A stretch of 64,000 nt of DNA, taken from positions 124,001 to 188,000 of the forward strand of contig NZ_JALPRJ010000006.1 in the NCBI RefSeq assembly GCF_030464885.1, written 5' to 3'. Position 1 is the stretch's first letter. Each line of letters opens with the position of its first letter. Origin of the DNA: Caballeronia sp. SEWSISQ10-4 2 (GTDB lineage: Bacteria > Pseudomonadota > Gammaproteobacteria > Burkholderiales > Burkholderiaceae). The translations under genes and the position numbers were made by a program. Shown here in pieces: positions 43,401 to 52,256 of this stretch. A model generated the notes under the pieces. It was given only the letters and a program-made list of their open reading frames with translations. It did not search any database and was not told the origin of the DNA.

Positions 43401-44190
43401 TTAGTCTTGCGGCGTGCGCAGCGCGACGAAGTTGGTAACGCGCCGCGCGCCGGCGGCTTTCAGCGTAAAGGCCCGCGCGTCGAGCGTGGCGCCGGAGGTC
43501 ATGACGTCGTCGACGATAGCCACGTGCTGGCCGCGTATATTGCGCTGCACCTTGAACGCATCGCCGACGTTGCGGCGCCGCGTATCGAGATCGAGCTTCG
43601 CTTGCGGCGCGGTGTCCCGAGTGCGCTCGATCAGCGCTGCGTCGGCAAACGCGCCGAGCCGGCGGGCGAGTGGTTTGCCGATCGACCACGCCTGGTTGTA
43701 GCCGCGAACCCTCAGACGCCGGCGCGACAACGGCACCGGCGCGACGATATCCGGGGCCGCTGCATCGGTTGCCTCGAATGCGGCCTGCAACTGGCGTGCG
43801 AATTCCTCTGCGGTTGCCAGCCGGGCGTGAAACTTGAGATCGAGCGCGAGTGTATCGAGTGGCGCGTGGTAATCGGCCAGCGCGATCGTCGCATCGAAAT
43901 GCGGCGGCTCCGCAATACAACGTCTGCAAGATGGCTGCGCTCCACCCGCTGCCCTTGATTGCGGCAAAAATCGGCATGGACAGAGCACAGACCGGGCACC
44001 GCGTGCGTGTCTGGTTCCAATACTGTTCATCGCAGCCCGCACACAACACCTTCTGCGACAAATTGCCACACAATGCGCACTGATTGGGCAACGCGATGTC
44101 ACGGATCTGGCCGAGCCACCGCGTGGCGGCGGCAAAAGCCGTGCGTAGCGAGCCTGGACCGCGTGATGCGACCCAAAACCGTAGATTCAT
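43401..44190 (-). pseudogene. comF: ComF family phosphoribosyltransferase-like protein, frameshifted
   Basis: Two overlapping frames make up one ComF protein. The first starts at ATG 44190 and carries the zinc-finger part (LPNQCALCGNLSQKVLCAGC, CPVCALSMP). The second carries CRRCIAEPPHFDATIALADYHAPL and the PRTase domain with IVAPVPLSRRRLRVRGYNQA and the PRPP loop VAIVDDVMTSGATLD. One extra base near the CCC at 43945-43947 would restore a 262-residue protein. ComF is needed for DNA uptake in several naturally competent bacteria. Real decay and sequencing error cannot be told apart here. Confidence 0.82.
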
Positions 44191-44347
44191 ACGTTCGATC
44201 CAAATAATGCGTGGTTGCGCAAAAAGCCGCCGTGAGTGCGCCTATAGCCGCACTGGCAAACAGGCGGAAACCGTTGCGCTGTCTGGTTTAGCCGAACGTT
44301 TCAGGAATCGACCGAGTATACTTCGCACTCTTATAAAGCAGGTTGTC

Positions 44348-45319
44348 ATGTCCCCAACTCCCGCCAACGCTGGCCGTCCGGCCTACGATTCGCGCCGTCT
44401 GAAGCGAATTTTCGACCGTCGCGCCGCAACGTTCGATGACGTCGCGTTCCTGCCGCGCGAGATCGCGCAGCGCATGCGCGAGCGGCTCGACTACATCAAG
44501 GTAACGCCTACGCGCGTGCTCGATGCGGGTTGCGGCATGGGTGCCGACCTGCCGGGCCTGCGCGAGCGTTTCGCCGAGGCCTCGGTGCTCGGCATGGATT
44601 TGTCGGCGGCGATGCTGGCCCGGGCGAACCAGGCCGAAATGGTCGAATCTGACGCCAACGCCGGCTGGCGGCGGTTTCTTCCCGCCTCGCTGGGCAAGGC
44701 ATTCGGCGCGCGCGGTCCGCAACTGGCGCAGGCCGACTTCGCGGAACTGCCGTTCGCTGCCAGCGCCTTCGAAATGCTCTGGTCGAACCTCGCGCTGCAC
44801 TGGCATGCGCGGCCCGACCTCGTGTTTCCGGAATGGGCGCGCGTGCTCAAGGTGAACGGCCTGCTGATGTTCAGCACGTTGGGTCCCGACACGCTGAAAG
44901 AGCTCACTGGCGCGTACGCGCAGGCGGAAAAGTCCCTGGGCTTGGCGCCGCAGCGGCACACCATCGAATTCGTCGATATGCACGATCTCGGCGACATGCT
45001 GGTCGAGAGCGGTTTCGAGATCCCGGTGATGGATCAGGAGGTGCTGACGATCACGTACAAGTCGCCGGAATCGCTGCTGAAAGACGTGCGCCGATGGGGC
45101 GCTTATCCGCGCGACGCGGCCCCGCAAACCCATGCTCGGGCGGTGCGTGACGCGCTTCACGCGGCGCTCGAAGCGCGTCGTCGTGAAGACGGCACGATCC
45201 CGCTGACCTTTGAAGTGATCTATGGGCACGCATGGAAGGCGGTGCCGCGAATGACGGCGGAAGGGCACGGTATTGTGAGGCTTGAAGACATAGGACGAGG
45301 CTCAAAACGAAGCAAGTAA
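44348..45319 (+). CDS. BioC-like SAM-dependent methyltransferase
   Basis: A 323-residue class I methyltransferase. Motif I is VLDAGCGMGADLPGL, followed by GMDLSAAMLARA, ADFAELPFAASAFEMLWSNLALHW and VLKVNGLLMFSTLGPDTLKEL, wording that fits BioC, which methylates malonyl-ACP at the entry to biotin synthesis. An insertion around residues 95-120 (SDANAGWRRFLPASLGKAFG) is common in betaproteobacterial members. Without other bio genes nearby I leave the symbol blank. Start ATG 44348; divergent from comF. Confidence 0.85.
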   Translation: MSPTPANAGRPAYDSRRLKRIFDRRAATFDDVAFLPREIAQRMRERLDYIKVTPTRVLDAGCGMGADLPGLRERFAEASVLGMDLSAAMLARANQAEMVESDANAGWRRFLPASLGKAFGARGPQLAQADFAELPFAASAFEMLWSNLALHWHARPDLVFPEWARVLKVNGLLMFSTLGPDTLKELTGAYAQAEKSLGLAPQRHTIEFVDMHDLGDMLVESGFEIPVMDQEVLTITYKSPESLLKDVRRWGAYPRDAAPQTHARAVRDALHAALEARRREDGTIPLTFEVIYGHAWKAVPRMTAEGHGIVRLEDIGRGSKRSK

Positions 45320-45437
45320 ACAAGTCACGAACGCCTTTGTCACCCCTCGAATGCACGCGTTGACAAGCATCCAAAAGGATGCGGCAAAAGGGCGCAGAGG
45401 CTTGTGCGGCTTGGCTTTGCGGCGTGCACCACCTTGC

Positions 45438-45466
45438 TTGTGGATGCTGGGCAACGCGCCTATAAT
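45438..45466 (+). promoter_or_regulatory. Sigma-70 promoter of the cytochrome oxidase locus
   Basis: TTGTGG (45438-45443) and TATAAT (45461-45466) are separated by 17 bases. The start would be near 45473, about 140 bases before the DUF2244 gene. The gap 45320-45611 shows no other gene. Confidence 0.65.
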
Positions 45467-45611
45467 GCGTCAGTTTGTCGCCTGGCTGGCATGATTTTGG
45501 GTGCATTCCGAGTGAGTTGCGAACAATACGTGAGCAGTGAGCGAGCAATAAGCAAGCAGCACATGAGCGGTACGCGGCACGGGTGAGAGAAATCTGACGC
45601 GGGAGACGGCG

Positions 45612-46088
45612 ATGCAAACAACGGATCTGCCGATGGACACCGAACCGGTTGTCAAAGACTGGTTGATCAAGCGGAACTGTTCTGCCTCGCCGCGGCAATT
45701 CGTGGCCTTTTATGTGTCCCTGGCGCTGTTTTCGTTGCTGATCGCGAGTTTGCTAGTGTGGGCAGGCGCTTGGCTGGTGCTGCCTTTTACTGGTATCGAG
45801 TTGCTGGCGGTCGGTATCGCGTTCGTCATTTACGCGCGGCATGCTGTCGACTACGAGCGGATTCTGCTGTTTCACGACCGGCTTCTGATCGAACGGATGG
45901 ATGCCGAAACGCTGACGCAGATGGAGTTCAATCCGCGCTGGGTGCGAGTGGAACCGGGGGCCACGCCGAGAGATCCGGTGAAGCTCGTATCACGGGGACA
46001 GTCGGTGCCTGTCGGGATACATCTGGCGCAGCATCGTCGCAAGCAGTTTGCCGTCGAGTTGCGCACGTGGCTGATGCGCTGCAACTGA
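45612..46088 (+). CDS. DUF2244 domain-containing membrane protein
   Basis: A 158-residue protein with two adjacent membrane helices (FYVSLALFSLLIASLLVWAGA and LPFTGIELLAVGIAFVIYA) and a C-terminal cytoplasmic-type domain (ERILLFHDRLLIERMDAETL). This is the DUF2244 pattern, usually encoded directly upstream of coxB in alpha- and betaproteobacteria. Function unknown but a role in oxidase assembly is likely from context. Confidence 0.88.
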   Translation: MQTTDLPMDTEPVVKDWLIKRNCSASPRQFVAFYVSLALFSLLIASLLVWAGAWLVLPFTGIELLAVGIAFVIYARHAVDYERILLFHDRLLIERMDAETLTQMEFNPRWVRVEPGATPRDPVKLVSRGQSVPVGIHLAQHRRKQFAVELRTWLMRCN

Positions 46089-46277
46089 AACGCGCTGGTG
46101 CGTGCAGGCAAGGCGGCGTTGCACAGTTTTGGCAGATCAATGCGCAGGAAAAGCAGAAAGCGGCACACGCATCGACACGCGCCGCCGAGCGAATCGTTTC
46201 CTGAGGAGGCGATGCATGAATCGGACGAGTGCCTACGGGGGTCGAGGGTCTGAATGGAAATTTTGGGTAAGGAAGCT

Positions 46278-47885
46278 ATGAAAACAATCAAGCGAGCCCT
46301 GTCGGGCGTGCTGGCGTTAAGCGGACTCCTGTTCGCCGGCGCAGCCCTGGCGGTCAGTGACGTTCCCGGCGGTCCTGGAGTGAATGAACTCAACTTCCAG
46401 ACGCCGGTGACGAAGATCGCCGAAGAGCTCTACGGCCTCCATACGTTCATGCTGATCATCTGTACGGTGATTTTCCTCGGCGTGTTCGGCGTGATGTTCT
46501 ATTCCGTCCTGATGCATCGCAAGTCGAAAGGCCATAAGGCTTCGAACTTCCACGAAAGCACCACCGTCGAAATCATCTGGACCATCGTCCCGTTTGTGAT
46601 AGTCGTGCTGATGGCGCTGCCGGCCACCAGGGCCGTGGTTGCCATGAAAGACACCACCAACGCCGATCTGACCGTGAAGGTGACCGGTTATCAGTGGAAG
46701 TGGGGTTATGACTACGTGAAGGGACCGGGCGAAGGCATCAACTTCCTGTCCACGCTGTCCACGCCGCGCAGCCAGGTAAATGGTCAGCAGCCAATTGGCG
46801 AGCTGTATCTGCAAGAAGTCGACAACCCGCTCGTGGTTCCGGTCGACAAGAAAATCCGCATCATCACCACCGCTAACGACGTCGTCCACTCGTGGTACGT
46901 CCCGGCATTCGGCGTGAAGCAGGACGCGATCCCCGGTTTCGTGCGCGACACATGGTTCAAGGCCGAGAAGATCGGCACGTTCCGCGGCTTCTGTACCGAG
47001 TTGTGCGGCAAGGAACACGCGTACATGCCGGTCGTGGTCGAAGTGTTGTCGGCTGATGACTATGCAGCGTGGGTCGATGGCCAGAAGAAGAAAATGGCCG
47101 CCAGCGCTGACGATCCCAACAAGACCTACACGATGGACGAGCTGAAGGCGCGTGGCGCGCAGGTCTATACGTCGAATTGCGCGGTCTGCCACCAGCCGAC
47201 CGGCAAGGGCGCGGGCCAGTTTCCGGCGCTCGACGGCAGCAAGGTCGCCAATGGTCCGATTGCTGAACATGTGAGCATTGTGTTGAAGGGCAAGGGCGCG
47301 ATGCCGAATTGGGGCACGGCGCTGAACGACGTCGAGATCGCTTCGGTGATCACGTACGAACGCAATACCTGGGGCAACCACACGGGCGACATCCTGCAGC
47401 CGAAGCAAGTCGCCGATGCACGTAACGGCAAGATGCCAGAAGGTGGCGATCATCTGGCGGCAGCGGGCGCGGCGGCAGGTTCGGACGTCGCGGCGAGCGG
47501 CGCGGAAGCGGCAAGCGCGGCTCCGGCAGCGTCCGCGGCACCGGCATCGGACACTGCGGCTCAGTCGGCTTCGCTGCCGGCTAGCGTGTACTTCGAGACG
47601 GGCAAGGATGTTTTGCCCGCCGACGCCGCCAGCGCGATCCAGGCTGCTGCCGACTACGCGAAGGCACATCCGGACGCGAAGCTGACGTTGTCCGGTTTCA
47701 CCGACGCAACCGGCTCCGCCGCCAAGAACGCTGAACTCGCGAAGGCGCGTGCGCAGGCCGTTCGCGACGCGCTGAAAGCCGCGGGCGTAGCGGAAGACCG
47801 CATTGTTTTGAAGAAGCCGGAAACGATCACGGGCGGTGCTGACGCGAGAGAAGCACGGCGTGTAGAGATTAGTCCGGCTGCCTGA
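46278..47885 (+). CDS. coxB: Cytochrome c oxidase subunit II with cytochrome c and OmpA-like domains
   Basis: A 535-residue, three-part subunit II. After a signal peptide (GVLALSGLLFAGAALA) come two membrane helices and the CuA domain with DVVHSWYVP and CTELCGKEHAYMPV (first Cys near residue 239). A cytochrome c domain follows with heme motif CAVCH near residue 301 and the Met ligand in KGKGAMPNWG. After an Ala/Ser linker, residues 436-535 match an OmpA/MotB peptidoglycan-binding domain: SVYFETGKDVLP and GFTDATGSAAKNAELAKARA. A caa3-like electron entry is predicted, with a possible cell-wall tether. ATG 46278 follows AAGGAAG; ATG 46254 is less likely. Confidence 0.94.
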   Translation: MKTIKRALSGVLALSGLLFAGAALAVSDVPGGPGVNELNFQTPVTKIAEELYGLHTFMLIICTVIFLGVFGVMFYSVLMHRKSKGHKASNFHESTTVEIIWTIVPFVIVVLMALPATRAVVAMKDTTNADLTVKVTGYQWKWGYDYVKGPGEGINFLSTLSTPRSQVNGQQPIGELYLQEVDNPLVVPVDKKIRIITTANDVVHSWYVPAFGVKQDAIPGFVRDTWFKAEKIGTFRGFCTELCGKEHAYMPVVVEVLSADDYAAWVDGQKKKMAASADDPNKTYTMDELKARGAQVYTSNCAVCHQPTGKGAGQFPALDGSKVANGPIAEHVSIVLKGKGAMPNWGTALNDVEIASVITYERNTWGNHTGDILQPKQVADARNGKMPEGGDHLAAAGAAAGSDVAASGAEAASAAPAASAAPASDTAAQSASLPASVYFETGKDVLPADAASAIQAAADYAKAHPDAKLTLSGFTDATGSAAKNAELAKARAQAVRDALKAAGVAEDRIVLKKPETITGGADAREARRVEISPAA

Positions 47886-47970
47886 CGTACCGGTTCGTCC
47901 AGTTTCCTTCTGAAAGGAAGCTGGCGTAGCGTAACGCCAAGTGCCGCAGTATTCGCTTTAGGAGATTGTC

Positions 47971-49590
47971 ATGTCTAGCATCGGACACGATGTAACCGCG
48001 GGCCACGAACATGGTCACGCTCACGACGAGCACGCGCACGAACTGCCGTACGGCTGGCGTCGCTGGTTGTTCGCGACGAACCACAAGGACATCGGTACCT
48101 TGTACCTGTTGTTCTCGTTCATCATGTTCCTCTCCGGGGGCGTGATGGCGCTAATGATCCGCGCCGAGCTCTTCGAGCCGGGCCTGCAGATCATGCGTCC
48201 CGAGTTCTTCAACCAGTTGACCACCATGCACGGCCTGATCATGGTGTTCGGCGCGATCATGCCGGCGTTCGTCGGTTTCGCGAACTGGATGATTCCGCTG
48301 CAGATCGGCGCGTCGGACATGGCCTTCGCACGGATGAACAACTTCAGCTTCTGGCTGCTGCCGGTTGCCGCCATCTTGCTGATCACGTCGTTCTTCGTTC
48401 CCGGCGGCGCGACCGCTGCGGGCTGGACGCTGTACGCACCGCTCTCCACGCAGATGGGCCCGGGCATGGACTTCGCCATTTTCGCGATCCACCTGATGGG
48501 TGCGTCGTCGATCATGGGCGGGATCAACATTGTCGTGACGATTCTGAACATGCGCGCGCCCGGCATGACGCTGATGAAGATGCCGATGTTCTCCTGGACC
48601 TGGCTGATCACCGCCTACCTCTTGATTGCCGTGATGCCGGTGCTGGCAGGCGCGATCACCATGGTGCTGTTCGATCGCCACTTCGGCACGTCGTTCTTCA
48701 ACGCAGCGGGCGGCGGCGACCCGGTGATGTACCAGCATATCTTCTGGTTCTTCGGGCATCCCGAGGTGTACATCATGATCCTGCCGGCGTTCGGGATTGT
48801 GTCGCAGGTGATTCCGGCGTTCTCGCGCAAGCCGCTGTTCGGCTATAGCTCGATGGTGTATGCAACTTCGTCCATCGCGATTCTCTCGTTCATGGTCTGG
48901 GCGCACCACATGTTCGCCACCGGCATGCCGGTGACGGGCCAGCTTTTCTTCATGTACGCGACCATGCTGATCGCGGTGCCCACGGGCGTGAAGGTGTTCA
49001 ACTGGGTCGCGACCATGTGGCGCGGTTCGTTGAGCTTCGAGACGCCCATGCTGTTCGCCATCGGCTTCCTGTTCGTGTTCACCATGGGCGGGTTCACGGG
49101 CCTGATCCTCTCCATGGCGCCGCTCGATATCCAGATGCACGGGACTTACTACGTGGTGGCCCACTTCCACTACGTGTTGGTGGCGGGGTCGCTGTTCGCG
49201 CTCTTCTCCGGTTGGTATTACTGGTCGCCGAAGTGGACGGGCTGGATGTATAACGAGACGCGCGGCAAGATCCACTTCTGGGCGTCGATGATCTTCTTCA
49301 ACATCACGTTCTTCCCGATGCACTTCCTGGGCCTCGCCGGCATGCCGCGTCGTTATGCGGATTACCCGGCGCAGTTCACGGACTTCAATCAGATTGCGAC
49401 GATCGGTGCGTTTGGTTTCGGTCTGGCGCAGGTGTACTTCCTGTTCGCTGTGGCGTTGCCGGCGTATCGCGGCGGTGGCGAACTGGTTAAGGCTGACGAT
49501 AAGCCGTGGGACGGCGCCGAAGGTCTGGAATGGACCGTGCCGAGCCCGGCTCCGTTTCATACGTTCGAACAGCCGCCGCACGTGGAATAA
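47971..49590 (+). CDS. ctaD: Cytochrome c oxidase subunit I
   Basis: A 539-residue heme-copper oxidase core with twelve membrane helices. Heme a and a3/CuB ligands are in TTMHGLIMVFG, WFFGHPEVYIMILP (His-Tyr crosslink), VWAHHMFATG and HGTYYVVAHFHYVL. Presence of the HPEVYI motif places it in the A1-type (aa3) oxidases with D- and K-channels. A His-rich N-terminus (HDVTAGHEHGHAHDEHAHE) precedes the first helix and could bind copper or zinc. Confidence 0.97.
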   Translation: MSSIGHDVTAGHEHGHAHDEHAHELPYGWRRWLFATNHKDIGTLYLLFSFIMFLSGGVMALMIRAELFEPGLQIMRPEFFNQLTTMHGLIMVFGAIMPAFVGFANWMIPLQIGASDMAFARMNNFSFWLLPVAAILLITSFFVPGGATAAGWTLYAPLSTQMGPGMDFAIFAIHLMGASSIMGGINIVVTILNMRAPGMTLMKMPMFSWTWLITAYLLIAVMPVLAGAITMVLFDRHFGTSFFNAAGGGDPVMYQHIFWFFGHPEVYIMILPAFGIVSQVIPAFSRKPLFGYSSMVYATSSIAILSFMVWAHHMFATGMPVTGQLFFMYATMLIAVPTGVKVFNWVATMWRGSLSFETPMLFAIGFLFVFTMGGFTGLILSMAPLDIQMHGTYYVVAHFHYVLVAGSLFALFSGWYYWSPKWTGWMYNETRGKIHFWASMIFFNITFFPMHFLGLAGMPRRYADYPAQFTDFNQIATIGAFGFGLAQVYFLFAVALPAYRGGGELVKADDKPWDGAEGLEWTVPSPAPFHTFEQPPHVE

Positions 49591-49705
49591 GCGCGTGGAG
49601 TGAAGCCAGGCAGCGCGTGCCGTCGTTGGATGTTGCAAAACGGGACGCGCGCCACGCAGGACAATGACAGCGAAGCGCATGACTAGCGGAATAAAGCCTG
49701 AACGC

Positions 49706-49846
49706 ATGACCCGGAATTTACAGAAGCAACGCACGCCTGCGGAAGTTCGCGCGGGCAACAAGCGGCTCGGCCTGATCCTGCTGGCAGTAGCCGCGGTGTT
49801 TTTTCTGGCGGTAGTCGTCGATCAGTACGTGCGCTCAAGAGGTTAA
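49706..49846 (+). CDS. Cytochrome oxidase small assembly protein
   Basis: A short single-helix protein: MTRNLQKQRTPAEVRAGNKR, then a hydrophobic segment LGLILLAVAAVFFLAVVV. It lies between ctaD and ctaG, where Burkholderiaceae encode a small assembly protein of this kind. ATG 49706 gives 46 residues; ATG 49664 and 49679 are in frame but would add a basic extension. The start is uncertain. Confidence 0.75.
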   Translation: MTRNLQKQRTPAEVRAGNKRLGLILLAVAAVFFLAVVVDQYVRSRG

Positions 49847-49851
49847 GGAAG

Positions 49852-50427
49852 GTGTCGACGCCTCAAGAGATCAAGGAAGACCGCGCGTTCAACCGCTCGA
49901 TGATGGTCAAGCTGATTGTCGTGGCGGCGGCCATGTTTGGTTTCGGGTTTGCGCTCGTGCCAATGTACCGCGCGATCTGCTCGATCACCGGCATCAACAA
50001 TCTGGTGCAGCGCGATGTAGGCGCGCGCGAGGCGAAGAACACGCAGGTCGATACGAGCCGCACGATTTCCATCGAATTCGATGCCAACGCGCGCGGTCCC
50101 TTGCAGTTCAAGCCGGAACAGAACACGCTGGACGTGCATCCGGGCGAAGTGATGACGGTGATGTACGAGGTGACCAACCAGCAGGGCCGCACGGTGCAGG
50201 CGCAAGCCATTCCGAGCTACGCGCCGATGCAGGCCACCGAGTACTTCAAGAAGATTGAGTGTTTTTGTTTTACGCAGCAAACGTTGAAGCCGAACGAGAC
50301 GCGGCGCATGCCCGTAGTGTTCGTGGTGGATCCGAAGCTGCCGAAGGATGTGAAAACGATCACGTTGTCGTACACATTCTTCGAGTTGAGCACGCCCGCG
50401 TCGGTTTCGCGGAGCAGCGGTATTTAG
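49852..50427 (+). CDS. ctaG: Cytochrome c oxidase assembly protein (Cox11/CtaG)
   Basis: A 191-residue copper chaperone that helps build CuB in subunit I. One N-terminal membrane helix (MVKLIVVAAAMFGFGFALVP) is followed by a periplasmic immunoglobulin-like domain with the copper motif IECFCFTQQTLKPNE. Start is GTG 49852, very close to AAGGAAG; the distance is short but no better codon is present. It begins five bases after the small assembly gene. Confidence 0.93.
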   Translation: MSTPQEIKEDRAFNRSMMVKLIVVAAAMFGFGFALVPMYRAICSITGINNLVQRDVGAREAKNTQVDTSRTISIEFDANARGPLQFKPEQNTLDVHPGEVMTVMYEVTNQQGRTVQAQAIPSYAPMQATEYFKKIECFCFTQQTLKPNETRRMPVVFVVDPKLPKDVKTITLSYTFFELSTPASVSRSSGI

Positions 50428-50496
50428 TAGGGCTGCGCCTGTAGCAAACGCGCGCGGCTCCAGTTCATAAGCCGCTCCAGGCGGCGGAGACGCAAG

Positions 50497-50703
50497 ATGG
50501 TTGAAACACAAAAGCCGGCGCCGAAGAGCAGTTTTCTCCGGTTGCTGAAGGTGGTTTTCTGGTCGTTCTTCGGCGTGCGCCGTCGGCGTGATCTGGAAAG
50601 CGATACCTCGCTCAATCCGCTGCATGTGGTTGCGGCCGGGATTATCGGGGCGGTGCTGTTTATCGTCGTGTTGCTGGTGGTGGTGAGGGCGGTGGTGGGA
50701 TAA
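50497..50703 (+). CDS. DUF2970 domain-containing small membrane protein
   Basis: A 68-residue protein with a basic N-terminal part (FLRLLKVVFWSFFGVRRRRDLE) and one C-terminal membrane helix (VVAAGIIGAVLFIVVLLVVVRAVV). DUF2970 genes sit between ctaG and ctaE across betaproteobacteria, which suggests a structural or assembly role in the oxidase. No biochemical function is known to me. Confidence 0.88.
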   Translation: MVETQKPAPKSSFLRLLKVVFWSFFGVRRRRDLESDTSLNPLHVVAAGIIGAVLFIVVLLVVVRAVVG

Positions 50704-50791
50704 AGCCAGTGGTGTCGCTGCAGATGGATCGAACTGCGGCGCCGGTGGCAGCAAAAAATTCAAGCAACTGGATCGAAGTGGAGAATCAATA

Positions 50792-51649
50792 ATGAGCGGT
50801 CAAAACGAAAGCCCATACTATTTCGTCCCGCACCCGTCGAGACATCCGATCATGGCCGCCACCGGCCTGCTGATCTCGATGGCTTCGCTGGCGTCGTGGG
50901 TCAATGGTGAACCGTGGGCGCCGATCACGTTCGTCATCGGCCTGCTTTGGCTGCTGTACACGCTGTGGCACTGGTTCGGAGACTCCATCGGCGAATCCGA
51001 AGGCGGGATGTACGGCAAGAACGTGGATTTGTCGTACCGATGGAGCATGAGCTGGTTCATCTTCTCCGAAGTGATGTTCTTCGCGGCGTTCTTCGGCGCG
51101 TTGTTCTACGCACGCCAGATTGCGCTGCACGAACTGGGCAGCCTCGATTACAAGTTGATCTGGCCGGACTTCAGTGCCGTGTGGCCGAACAATGGTCCCG
51201 CCGCGCTTGTGCCGCACTTCCGTTCCATGACGCCGTGGCCGCTGCCGACGATCAACACCGCGCTGCTGCTGAGTTCAGGCGCGACGCTGACTGTCGCTCA
51301 CCATGCGCTGCGCGAGAATCATCGGAACAAAACAATTATCTGGCTGGGCGCGACCATTCTGCTTGGTCTCTGCTTCCTGTTCTGCCAGGGCTACGAGTAT
51401 TTCCACGCTTACAACGAGCTGAACCTGACGCTGGCTTCAGGCGTGTACGGTTCCACGTTCTTCCTGCTGACGGGTTTCCACGGTTTCCACGTGTTCCTCG
51501 GCGGCACGATGCTCACTGTCGTTCTCGTGCGCGTGATCCGTGGGCACTTCACGGCGGAGCATCACTTCGCGTTTGAAGGCGCCGCGTGGTACTGGCACTT
51601 CGTGGACGTAGTGTGGCTCGGGTTGTACGTGGTCGTGTACTGGCTGTAA
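50792..51649 (+). CDS. ctaE: Cytochrome c oxidase subunit III
   Basis: A 285-residue seven-helix subunit III. Family motifs include YYFVPHPSRHPIMAATGL, WFIFSEVMFFAAFFGALFY, QGYEYFHAYNELNLTLASGV and GFHGFHVFLGGTML near WYWHFVDVVWLGLYV. It stabilises the oxidase and proton uptake. Terminator-like stem follows about 90 bases after the stop. Confidence 0.96.
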   Translation: MSGQNESPYYFVPHPSRHPIMAATGLLISMASLASWVNGEPWAPITFVIGLLWLLYTLWHWFGDSIGESEGGMYGKNVDLSYRWSMSWFIFSEVMFFAAFFGALFYARQIALHELGSLDYKLIWPDFSAVWPNNGPAALVPHFRSMTPWPLPTINTALLLSSGATLTVAHHALRENHRNKTIIWLGATILLGLCFLFCQGYEYFHAYNELNLTLASGVYGSTFFLLTGFHGFHVFLGGTMLTVVLVRVIRGHFTAEHHFAFEGAAWYWHFVDVVWLGLYVVVYWL

Positions 51650-51741
51650 GCGTTCAGGCTGGAAGGGCGCGGCGGGTTGATCCAGCCACGTGCGGTTTGG
51701 CAGGATAGTTTGAAGTCGATTGAAAAAGATGCTTTGCAAAG

Positions 51742-51778
51742 CGCCGCCTCGACCTGACTCGGGCGGCGTTTTGCTTTT
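51742..51778 (+). terminator. Terminator after ctaE
   Basis: CGCCGCC (51742-51748) pairs with GGCGGCG (51762-51768), followed by TTTTGCTTTT. The flanking GCAAAG/TTTTGC extends the stem with a bulge. It closes the first part of the oxidase locus; the gap 51650-51947 holds no other clear feature. Confidence 0.75.
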
Positions 51779-51947
51779 GGATGCGGCTTAGTGCGAATGC
51801 TGCTGCGGAATTGTTGAAAAGTGTTTCCCGATGCGCCGTTTTGTCGCAGCGCCGAGCGCAACGGCCCGCTAGTATTCCGCGAACCTTCGCGCTGCCTGGA
51901 AGCCCAAGCTCACGCGCTTCTCGGCGTCCGCATCTCGGCGTCCGCTC

Positions 51948-52157
51948 TCAGCGTCCGAGCGGAATTCCGGTGGACTGGATCCAGCCCATCCAGTGCGCGA
52001 ACAGGATGAAGAGAAACAGTGAGATCGACAGCCCGACCCGCATGGCAAGCGACCACACCATGCGCTTGGTCTTGCCCTTGTCGGTCATCATGAAGTACAG
52101 CGCCGAACCCAGGCTCGCGATGATGAGAATGAATGCAATGGCAACGAATATGTGCAT
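51948..52157 (-). CDS. Twin transmembrane protein (DUF2909)
   Basis: A 69-residue protein with two membrane helices (IFVAIAFILIIASLGSALYFMM and VGLSISLFLFILFAHWMGWI) joined by a basic loop (TDKGKTKRM). This matches DUF2909, usually found in opposite orientation between ctaE and the SURF1 gene, exactly as here. Probably an oxidase-associated protein of unknown role. Confidence 0.88.
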   Translation of the reverse strand: MHIFVAIAFILIIASLGSALYFMMTDKGKTKRMVWSLAMRVGLSISLFLFILFAHWMGWIQSTGIPLGR

Positions 52158-52256
52158 GAAAACAGCCAGTTGGCCTAAGAAGTTCGATCCTTCGATTATC
52201 GCACCGCAGGTAATGTGCCGCGTGGGTGTTCAGGTTTTCATCGGTGGGAACGTGGT

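Noticed and set aside
48151..49761. 536-codon minus-strand frame opposite ctaD
   Set aside because: The translation is rich in His, Arg and Glu, typical of the antisense of GC-rich membrane protein genes; ctaD on the plus strand is unambiguous.
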